Positions 1 through 6,112 of a stretch of 64,000 nt of DNA are shown here, one piece after another. The translations under genes were made by a program, and so were the position numbers. Source of the stretch: Elusimicrobiota bacterium (GTDB lineage: Bacteria; Elusimicrobiota; Elusimicrobia; UBA1565; JACRDR01); assembly GCA_016194745.1 (NCBI GenBank), contig JACQBA010000010.1, positions 143,842 to 207,841 of the forward strand. Direction: 5' to 3'. Position 1 is the first letter of the stretch, and every line of letters starts with the position of its first letter. The notes beneath the pieces are model-generated. The model saw nothing but the letters and a program-made list of their open reading frames with translations. It ran no database searches and was not told where the DNA came from.

Positions 1-1
1 C

Positions 2-877
2 CAGACGGTTGTCATCGGAGACGCCTGGGTAGCGGGCCAAGTCGCCGTCGGAACGAATACCTATTCGGGCCGCTTCAATGTCGTGGGGAGCTCTCTCACG
101 TCGACGATCTTCCAAGTCTCAGGAGTCGACGAGACGCCGTTCTTGGCCGTGACGAGCAGCGGGGCTGTCGGAATGGGCATGACGCCTCTCGCCCGGCTCG
201 ACGTCAACGGCTCCGGCGACAATGGGATCGCGGCGCTGGAACTGAGAAACGGCAATAGGCTCGGCTCGACCGGAGCGTATCAGATGACCCTTAGCTACGA
301 CGGCTCGGCCAACTTGCGCCATGCCGTGCGCACAATCCACTCCTCCACCCAGGCAGCCGGCAATGGAATGGATTTCCTTCTCTGGACGCCGGCTGTCGCG
401 ACCACCTCCGTAGGAGGTCTCCGGGTGATGTCGCTCGTGGCCTTGAGCACGGGCGCCTCGGTCCACGTCATGCCCATCGGCACGCCTCTCTACCAGATGG
501 TGATCTCGAACGGCGTGACGAACGGCGCCGGGACGCTGCATCGCATGAGCGAAGGGACGGTCTCTTCCCGCGCGTTGAAGAGCGACATCGCCTATCTTGG
601 GCTGGACGAGGAGACCAAGGCTTACGAGGAGGTATCTGCGCTCAAGCATGCGGCCTTTCGCTATAAATCTTGGCGGAATGGCAAGCTGGTAAGGGATCGC
701 CGACAACCCGTGCGTCGAGGCTTGATTTACGAGGATGCCCCCGAGAGTATCCGTTCCCCCGGCAAGACGCTGGTCGTGGACGAAAGGGTGGTGAATCTCG
801 AGTTGACCGTGAAGGAACTGATTCGCCGTCTCGAAGCAGCGGATTTCGACGCGACCCGGCTCGGAGGAGCGCGATGA
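2..877 (+). CDS. Secreted stalk protein with S74-like C-terminal domain (5' partial)
   Basis: The reading frame is already open at the left edge, so the true start lies outside the window; the first internal ATG, at 83, is not the likely start. The middle has the short repeats usual in trimeric fibre or stalk proteins (GMGMTPLARLDVNGSG, then ALELRNGN). The end (SSRALKSDIAYL, FRYK, then RGLIYEDAPESI and a helix rich in L and E) resembles the peptidase S74 intramolecular chaperone of phage tail spikes, with the expected Ser before R-x-L-K. The same architecture recurs in the next gene, whose ATG overlaps this stop. Inference: a surface appendage or adhesin whose C-terminus helps trimer folding. 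No phage genes are nearby, so a prophage origin is not supported. Confidence 0.7.
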   Translation, partial: QTVVIGDAWVAGQVAVGTNTYSGRFNVVGSSLTSTIFQVSGVDETPFLAVTSSGAVGMGMTPLARLDVNGSGDNGIAALELRNGNRLGSTGAYQMTLSYDGSANLRHAVRTIHSSTQAAGNGMDFLLWTPAVATTSVGGLRVMSLVALSTGASVHVMPIGTPLYQMVISNGVTNGAGTLHRMSEGTVSSRALKSDIAYLGLDEETKAYEEVSALKHAAFRYKSWRNGKLVRDRRQPVRRGLIYEDAPESIRSPGKTLVVDERVVNLELTVKELIRRLEAADFDATRLGGAR

Positions 878-1857
878 TCGGGCGTACTGCCGTAATGGTC
901 ACGCTATTTTTTCTGAGCATGCCGGCCTTTGCGGACACGACGATTCCGAACGATCTTCAGGTGACCGGGCAAATTGGAGCCGGGACGACGGTCCCGCAAG
1001 CTCGCTTTGAGATTCGAATGAGCTCGACCGATGCCTACGCCCTCAAGGTCTCGAGTCCCAATGGGACCGGGCTTCTCACTTTGGACAAAGCGGGGCGCCT
1101 TGGCATTGGCCTTGAAGGTTCGCAGGCCGCGTTGGAACTGACCGGGAGCGGCAATGCCGGCCTGACGGACTTGGAACTCCGGTCAGGCAACTCGTCGTCG
1201 ACATATTCGAGCAGCCAGATCGTCTTCGCGTCGACCAGCGGAGCATATGCCCATAGCCTTCGCACCCGGGCGATCGACAGCCAGAACCTTGGCAATTCGC
1301 TGGACTTTTTTCTTTGGAACTCGACCTTGACTCCGACCACTCTTGGAGATCTCCGCGCCCTTAGCCTCGAAGCCGTTCCTTACGGGAGCACGGCCTCCTT
1401 CCACGTCATGGCGGTCAGCACTCCGACCGCCGAGTTGGTCGTTTCAGACGGCCTCAGCATGGGAGGCGGTACCCTTGAGTACGGCTCCTCCGCCGTCCAT
1501 TCCTCCCGAGCGCTGAAAGGCGATATCGCCTACTTTAGTCCGCAAGAGATTCAAAAGGCGCTCGATGAAGTGCGGGAACTCAGACACGCTCGCTTCCGGT
1601 ACAAACGCGCCGCCCAGACTCCACAGGGCCGGACCGTTTTGATGCGCGACGAATCGCGGCCGGTGATGCGCGGCTTGATCTACGAGGAGGCTCCTGAGAG
1701 CATTCGCGGGCCGAACAACGTGATCGTCCTCGATAGCCGCGTGCTGAATCTCGAAATGGCCCTCCAGGCGGCCCATCAAAAAATCGCAGATCTGGAGACG
1801 AAAATCTTGGCGTTGGAAAGCCGCAAGATAAGGGGAAGGAATCGGGAGGAGAGATGA
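874..1857 (+). CDS. Secreted stalk protein with S74-like C-terminal domain, paralogue of the preceding gene
   Basis: Encodes 327 residues. The start at 874 overlaps the previous stop (ATGA), has GGAGG about 6 bases upstream and opens with a clear signal peptide ending AFA before DTTIP. A longer open frame upstream reads antisense-like sequence and was discarded. The order matches the gene before: a GIG-type short repeat (LGIGLEGSQAALELTGSG), a middle domain with FFLWNS and LRALSLEAV, then SSRALKGDIAYF, FRYKRAA and GLIYEEAPESI followed by a coiled-coil-like tail. The FxLW, SLxA and FHVM motifs are shared with the preceding protein, so the pair is a tandem duplication. The S74-like assignment rests on motif resemblance only. 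The cleavage Ser is probably one of the two serines in SSRALK. Confidence 0.7.
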   Translation: MIGRTAVMVTLFFLSMPAFADTTIPNDLQVTGQIGAGTTVPQARFEIRMSSTDAYALKVSSPNGTGLLTLDKAGRLGIGLEGSQAALELTGSGNAGLTDLELRSGNSSSTYSSSQIVFASTSGAYAHSLRTRAIDSQNLGNSLDFFLWNSTLTPTTLGDLRALSLEAVPYGSTASFHVMAVSTPTAELVVSDGLSMGGGTLEYGSSAVHSSRALKGDIAYFSPQEIQKALDEVRELRHARFRYKRAAQTPQGRTVLMRDESRPVMRGLIYEEAPESIRGPNNVIVLDSRVLNLEMALQAAHQKIADLETKILALESRKIRGRNREER

Positions 1858-2603
1858 GAGTACTTCACGCAATCAGTCTTGCCATAGGTCTCACGCTTTT
1901 CTGTCTCCCCTGCGCGAAGGCGGATGTCAGCGATCCGGGCAACCTGACGATCGGCGGCCAAGCCATCATCCAATCGACCCTGACGGTTCAGGGGCAGGAT
2001 TCCAGCGGCTACAGTCTAAAAGTCTCTTCGAGCATCCAGGCTCTCTGCATCAACCTCCAGGGCGGACAACTTTGCGGCCCGGGCGGCAGCGGCAATTCGG
2101 TCCTGAGCGCGACACAGACGTTTACCGGGAGCAACACCTTCGACAACGTGGGATCGACCACGACCTTCAACGGCTTCGTCAACTTCACGGCCGCCTATTC
2201 CACTCAATCCTTCATCGCGCAAGGAACGACTCAAAACAACACCGTGACCGTATGCGTGGCGACGGCTACTTGGACAGCGCATTCAAACACTCTGAGCTTC
2301 GGCTTGGTCGGCGCCTTCAGCAACGGCACGTTGAACACGATAAACAGGATCAACTACTTCGTTAACGGAGCGTTCCAGTTTCCTTACAGCAACTCGAACG
2401 CGGCGAACATCTGCCAAGTCTATACAGGCGGGTACACGTGCAATGCGACCAGCGGGCCTTACTGGCTGACCACTACTCCCGGGACGAAATACAACATTTG
2501 TTTCGGGGCGTTCGAGATTTCGGGCACCACGCTCAAATGGGGCGACAACTCGTTCGGCACCGGAAAGAACCAGCCGTTCATCTGGATCAAGGAAGGCCGT
2601 TGA
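1854..2603 (+). CDS. Secreted protein of unknown function, stalk-gene cluster
   Basis: Encodes 249 residues, starting with an ATGA overlap on the preceding gene. An N-terminal signal peptide ends CAKA before DVSDPGN. Residues 20-60 share the style of the two preceding genes (LTIGGQAIIQSTLTVQGQ, SGYSLKVSSS). The remainder is rich in N, T, S, G and aromatic residues, with several Cys, and looks beta-rich (SATQTFTGSNTF, VGAFSNGTLNTIN). No S74-like end is present. Its place as last gene of a coupled trio suggests it is exported with the other two, perhaps as a tip or partner subunit. No family is recognised, and that role is a guess from position. Confidence 0.6.
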   Translation: MRVLHAISLAIGLTLFCLPCAKADVSDPGNLTIGGQAIIQSTLTVQGQDSSGYSLKVSSSIQALCINLQGGQLCGPGGSGNSVLSATQTFTGSNTFDNVGSTTTFNGFVNFTAAYSTQSFIAQGTTQNNTVTVCVATATWTAHSNTLSFGLVGAFSNGTLNTINRINYFVNGAFQFPYSNSNAANICQVYTGGYTCNATSGPYWLTTTPGTKYNICFGAFEISGTTLKWGDNSFGTGKNQPFIWIKEGR

Positions 2604-2615
2604 TCCGCCGCAAAG

Positions 2616-2644
2616 TAGACAAGAAAGCCTCATTTTCTTATCAT
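2616..2644 (+). promoter_or_regulatory. Promoter of the cytochrome c gene, leaderless layout
   Basis: TAGACA (2616-2621), 17-base spacer, TATCAT (2639-2644). Only six bases lie between the -10 box and the ATG at 2651, so transcription should begin at or next to the start codon. No Shine-Dalgarno sequence is present. Confidence 0.6.
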
Positions 2645-2650
2645 GTCGGG

Positions 2651-3337
2651 ATGAAATTTCTGGCGTCCCTCGTTCTGCTCGCCTGCGTCTCGACCTCCGC
2701 GTCCGCGAAGGACCCCGGCGCCGAGCTCGGCAAGCAGTATTTCGACGGATTCGGGTGCAACCGCTGCCATATCGTCGGCGGCAAGGGCGGCAATTACGGT
2801 CCCGATCTCACGTTCATCGGCTACCGCAAGAAGAAAGAGTGGCTGGACCTCTGGCTCAAGGACCCGCACGCGTGGAAGGCCAACACGCCCATGCCCAATT
2901 TCCACATGTCGGAAAACGTGCGAGAGGCGCTCGTCGCCTACCTCGTGACGCTCAAGGGCGAGAGCTACCAGACCGCGCGCCCGTGGAACCACCCGGACTA
3001 CGCCTCGGACTCCGTTAAAAAGGGCGCCAAGATCTTCCAGATGGCGGGCTGCATCGGCTGCCACGGCCGCAACGGCGTGGGCGGATTTCCGAACAACAAC
3101 GTGCAGGGCGGGCGCATCCCCACGCTGACTAAGACCGCCGAGGGCTACTCGAAGGACGAGCTCAAGACCAAGATCGCCAACGGGGTCCCTAAGCCCGAGA
3201 AGGCCGACTCCGCCGGCGCCGATCCCATGATCCACATGCCCGCGTGGAAGGAAGTCCTAAAGGACGACGAGATCGACGCCTTGGCCGACTACCTGATTTC
3301 CCTCAAGCCCAAGGGCGCGGCCGGCGACGCCTGGTAG
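2651..3337 (+). CDS. Diheme c-type cytochrome, periplasmic
   Basis: Encodes 228 residues. The signal peptide runs through about residue 19 (SASA, then KDPG). Two heme-binding motifs are visible, CNRCH at 36-40 and CIGCH at 134-138, each heading a class I cytochrome c domain with a later Met that can act as axial ligand (MPNFHM near 81-86; PMIHMPAW near the end). The typical 'LxxYLxSLK' C-terminal helix closes both domains. It resembles the diheme c subunits that feed terminal oxidases or nitrite reductase, but no oxidase is in the window, so the partner is unknown. Start 2651 was chosen because it begins the signal peptide; an upstream open stretch has no such start. It ends directly against the stop of the convergent OmpA-like gene. 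Confidence 0.85.
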   Translation: MKFLASLVLLACVSTSASAKDPGAELGKQYFDGFGCNRCHIVGGKGGNYGPDLTFIGYRKKKEWLDLWLKDPHAWKANTPMPNFHMSENVREALVAYLVTLKGESYQTARPWNHPDYASDSVKKGAKIFQMAGCIGCHGRNGVGGFPNNNVQGGRIPTLTKTAEGYSKDELKTKIANGVPKPEKADSAGADPMIHMPAWKEVLKDDEIDALADYLISLKPKGAAGDAW

Positions 3338-4228
3338 TCAGCGTTCCTTCGGCACCATACTGCGGTTGACCTCCGGCGGCATCTCGCACGCGATCACGTC
3401 GCCCCGATCCAATATACCGAACAGCTCCATCCCGATCTTGTTGGGATTGATCAAGAGCTCCTTGCCGAGATACTCTCGGATCGCCTGCGCCCGATCGAGC
3501 GCGAGCCGCGATTCCGGCGACTTGTGGTATAGAAAGAGCTTATAGGGCTTGCGGCCCGGCCTGAACTGCCGGAGACGGTTCGCCATCTCCTGCAGATAGG
3601 GAAAGCCGCTCTCGCGGAACGCCGCCGTCCCTGCCTCGAACACGACCGCGTTGGCCACCTCCATGCGCATGCCGCCGAGATCCTCGCGATAATACATCGA
3701 GGTCATCTCGAGGGGCTGGCTCGCGACCGTCATCTCGTCGGTCCCCTCCTGGATGCCGGTGAAGCGGAAGCTGTAGGGCATCCCGACGCGGGCGCTATAG
3801 CGTCCAGCGCCGTTGGTCCCGTCCCACTCGAGCTTGTCGGTCAGTTTCCCCGTCCCTTCCGTCGTCCAGACCGTCTCGTTGGTCGTGAACACCTCGAAGC
3901 GCCAGCGCTGATACGGATACTTGAACGTCGCCGGCGAAAACACGAGGAACGGCGGCTCCGGATAAAGCCGGGCGAATTGCTTCGGCTGACCCTTCACCAA
4001 CATCTTCGGCGTGTTGGTCTTGTGCTCTCTCTTATAGATCGAAAGAGAGCGGATGACCTCGTCGATAAGGGGCTTTTCGGGACGCACGGGAGGCGCGGCC
4101 ACGGCCGGGCCGGGGAGCTTCTTGCCGCGGATCGTGATGTCCTCGGAGACGACCGTCTCTTGGGACTCCTCCTGAGCGCCCGCCGGCAGGGCCGACAGGA
4201 GGACGGCCAACGCGACCGCGCCGATCAT
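3338..4228 (-). CDS. OmpA-like periplasmic/outer-membrane protein of a Tol-type cassette
   Basis: Encodes 296 residues, with an ATGA overlap on the upstream TolR-like gene. Signal peptide MIGAVALAVLLSALPAGAQ. Residues about 30-190 form a beta-rich domain with no recognised name (PYQRWRFEVFTTNE, LEWDGTNGAGRYSARVG, which resembles FlgD-type Ig modules). The C-terminal 100 residues match the OmpA peptidoglycan-binding fold: VVFEAGTAAFRESG, a long helix with LRQFRPGRK, LFLYHKSPESRLALDRAQA with the RAxAIREYL motif, and a final strand. Located last in a TolQ-TolR-TolR set, it probably plays the Pal/OmpA part, tying an inner-membrane motor to peptidoglycan. Start 4228 fits the signal peptide; longer extensions upstream are Arg-rich shadow sequence. 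Confidence 0.75.
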   Translation of the reverse strand: MIGAVALAVLLSALPAGAQEESQETVVSEDITIRGKKLPGPAVAAPPVRPEKPLIDEVIRSLSIYKREHKTNTPKMLVKGQPKQFARLYPEPPFLVFSPATFKYPYQRWRFEVFTTNETVWTTEGTGKLTDKLEWDGTNGAGRYSARVGMPYSFRFTGIQEGTDEMTVASQPLEMTSMYYREDLGGMRMEVANAVVFEAGTAAFRESGFPYLQEMANRLRQFRPGRKPYKLFLYHKSPESRLALDRAQAIREYLGKELLINPNKIGMELFGILDRGDVIACEMPPEVNRSMVPKER

Positions 4229-4653
4229 TTGGGTGTATAGATGCCCAAGGCCGTCTTGCGCGCTCCGGCCTCTTTGGCGGCCGCCATGAGCTTGGCGACC
4301 ATCCGGTACGGCACCGCTTTGTCGACGCGGAGCATCACGGTTGTGTCTTTGTCCTTCTCGAGCTGCTTCTTGAGTCCCGGCACGAGCGCGGGCCAATCGA
4401 TGAGCTCGCTCGCCAGCGCGAGCTGTCCCTTGGCCGTGTAGGTGATCGCGACGAAGTTCTCCTGGCTCTGCGGCACCATCGCGCTCGGCAGCTCGATCGG
4501 CAGATTGGGATACGACAAGAGCGGCGCGCTGATGAACAGGATCACGAGCAGCACCAGCGAGATGTCGATGACCGGGATGACGTTCACCTCGGTGACCGGC
4601 TCGGGCTCCGGAAGGCTCGCCCGCAATCGCAGGAGGCCGTACTTACGGGCCAC
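4225..4653 (-). CDS. ExbD/TolR-family protein (second of two)
   Basis: Encodes 142 residues. The first 22 residues are cytoplasmic, then one membrane helix runs through VIPVIDISLVLLVILFISAPL with the conserved Asp of the ExbD/TolR ion channel near its start. A periplasmic domain with the usual two-alpha/two-beta pattern follows (LPIELPSA, TAKGQLALASELI, VMLRVDKAVPYRMVAKLMAAAKEAG, KTALGIY). It overlaps the neighbouring TolR-like gene by 11 bases, so both subunits are probably made in fixed ratio. Paired unlike TolR subunits with one TolQ are also known in Myxococcus AglRQS motors; whether this set drives transport, envelope stability or motility cannot be told. Confidence 0.85.
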   Translation of the reverse strand: MARKYGLLRLRASLPEPEPVTEVNVIPVIDISLVLLVILFISAPLLSYPNLPIELPSAMVPQSQENFVAITYTAKGQLALASELIDWPALVPGLKKQLEKDKDTTVMLRVDKAVPYRMVAKLMAAAKEAGARKTALGIYTPK

Positions 4654-5203
4654 GGGGCGGCTCCTGCTTCCCCGGCTGGATCGGCATCGGGACTGCTTGG
4701 ACCGCGGGCAGCTGTCCCGGCGTCGGCGAGGGCGGCGTCTGCCCGGGCGCCGGAGTCGAGAGCGCCTCCTGAATCTGGACCAAAGAGACCGACGAGGCGC
4801 CGCACGCCTTGAGCGTCTCGAGCATCACGACGACCTGCCCGGTCGCCACCTCGCCCGAGGGCGACAGGAACACCTTCTTGTCCGTGCGCGTGCTCAGGGC
4901 GTCGCGCATGTGCGCCACGAAGCTGCTCGGCTCCTTGAAGATGCGCTCGCCGACCGTGATGACCCCGGGCTGAAGGCCCACGACCAAGACGAGCTCCGGC
5001 GGAGGCGGCGGCGTGGGATCGCGCTGGGAGATCGGCGGCGCCGAGGATTCCGCCGCGGCCGAGACGCGGAGCATCGACTGCGCCATCATCGGAGAAAGCA
5101 CGAGGAGCATGATGAGGAGCACCAAGGAGACGTCGGCCAACGGCACGACGTTCACCTCCGCGATCTCCCGCATCTCGACCTCGTGGCGGAACGGCCCGCT
5201 CAT
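4643..5203 (-). CDS. ExbD/TolR-family protein (first of two)
   Basis: Encodes 186 residues. A single membrane helix (VVPLADVSLVLLIMLLVLSP) carries the conserved channel Asp, followed by a periplasmic ExbD-like domain (VFLSPSGEVATGQVVVMLETLKACG) and a Pro/Gln-rich tail (PAPGQTPPSPTPGQLPAVQ) that the second copy lacks. A Pro-rich linker also follows the helix (DPTPPPPPE). It overlaps the TolQ-like gene by four bases (ATGA). The Pro-rich tail may reach across the periplasm toward the OmpA-like protein encoded downstream; this is inference. Confidence 0.85.
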   Translation of the reverse strand: MSGPFRHEVEMREIAEVNVVPLADVSLVLLIMLLVLSPMMAQSMLRVSAAAESSAPPISQRDPTPPPPPELVLVVGLQPGVITVGERIFKEPSSFVAHMRDALSTRTDKKVFLSPSGEVATGQVVVMLETLKACGASSVSLVQIQEALSTPAPGQTPPSPTPGQLPAVQAVPMPIQPGKQEPPRGP

Positions 5204-5907
5204 GAGGTCCTTTGCGGAGGAGCCGGGGCGGGCGACGGCGCCTGCTGCATCGGCGCGGGAGCGGGAGTCGGGACGCCGGCCACGGACGAGGCCGGCGCGT
5301 TCTCGAGGACCTCCGCCAACTCGAAGATCCAGAGGTCGACCGTGCTCAGCCGCGTGCGGACCGTCAGCGTGAAATAGTTGTAGAGGACCGCCGCCATCAC
5401 GGCGACGGCTATGCCCGCGGCGGTCGTGACGAGCGCCTCCGAGATGCCGGCCGCGACGACGGACGGCCCGCCCGCTCCCGCCGCCGCGAGGTCGTGGAAG
5501 GCGCGGATGATGCCGAGGACGGTGCCCATGAGGCCGATCAAGGGCGCGATGAAGCTGACGGTGCCGAAGAACCCGACGCGCCGGGACAGGTCGATCTGGA
5601 GACGCTGCCGGTAGAGCTGGAAGGCCTCGACCAAGCTCTCCATGTTCGTGTTCTTTAGGCTAAGAAGCCGCGTCAGCGCCTCGCCCATGACGCCTTCCAT
5701 CTGCCGGCAGATCGCGAGCGCGGCCGTGCGGTCCCCCTTTTCGAGCTTCGCGCGCACGCGCTCCCAGGTCTTCTCCGGAAGTCTCTCCGCGAACCACAAC
5801 TGCCACAGCCTTTCGATGGCCAAGGCGACGACCAAAATGGATAGGAATAGAAGGACCGGCATGACGATGCTGGTCCGCATGATCTGCGCAAAAGTCATTG
5901 TTTCCAT
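5200..5907 (-). CDS. MotA/TolQ/ExbB proton-channel protein
   Basis: Encodes 235 residues. Three membrane helices are visible: about 14-34 (VMPVLLFLSILVVALAIE), about 113-137 (FGTVSFIAPLIGLMGTVLGII) and about 155-180 (ALVTTAAGIAVAVMAAVLYNY). The GLMGTVxGI and ALxTTAAGIAVA signatures are diagnostic of the ExbB/TolQ/MotA family, with the conserved Thr in TTAAG. The C-terminus ends in an Ala/Pro-rich tail unusual for the family. First gene of the exbB-exbD-exbD-ompA cassette. Start 5907 gives a normal N-terminus; upstream bases read GGGAAATTTATCT, a weak ribosome site. Confidence 0.9.
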   Translation of the reverse strand: METMTFAQIMRTSIVMPVLLFLSILVVALAIERLWQLWFAERLPEKTWERVRAKLEKGDRTAALAICRQMEGVMGEALTRLLSLKNTNMESLVEAFQLYRQRLQIDLSRRVGFFGTVSFIAPLIGLMGTVLGIIRAFHDLAAAGAGGPSVVAAGISEALVTTAAGIAVAVMAAVLYNYFTLTVRTRLSTVDLWIFELAEVLENAPASSVAGVPTPAPAPMQQAPSPAPAPPQRTS

Positions 5908-5978
5908 AGATAAATTTCCCTGCCCGGCGCTCGAGAAGTATAAAGGCCGTGCCCGTTAAAATCAATACCCTACGTGGG

Positions 5979-6065
5979 GCGGGGGTCGGGGATCGGGGGT
6001 CGGGGATCGAACGGCTCAATGCAACTTCATGAGGGGCCGTCGGTCGTCCGATCCCCGATCCCCGC
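5979..6065. repeat. Solo inverted-repeat element, related to the element in the mla operon
   Basis: An 87-bp unit with GCGGGGGTCGGGGATCGG at its left end and CCGATCCCCGATCCCCGC at its right end, so the ends are imperfect inverted repeats. Near both ends it shares words with the 468-bp element at 38688-39155: TCGAACG next to the left repeat, and ATGAGG followed by GCCGTC next to the right repeat. It has no internal gene and looks like an internally deleted copy. It lies between the tolQ-like and ppk promoters. Confidence 0.65.
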
Positions 6066-6081
6066 TATCTTTACGAGTAAT

Positions 6082-6090
6082 TGGTACAAT
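6082..6090 (+). promoter_or_regulatory. Probable extended -10 promoter of ppk
   Basis: TGG directly before TACAAT (6085-6090) forms an extended -10 box, 22 bases before the GTG start at 6113. No clear -35 box is seen. It lies just outside the right end of the solo repeat element. Confidence 0.45.
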
Positions 6091-6112
6091 ACCCTCGACG
6101 GAAGTCCAAAAC

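Noticed and set aside
2..2603. Prophage remnant, because of S74/fibre-like domains
   Set aside because: No capsid, terminase, integrase or lysis genes; the proteins have export signals and normal GC.
6029..6112. Upstream ATG start for ppk1
   Set aside because: It would translate the repeat element; GTG 6113 has a ribosome site and promoter at proper distance.
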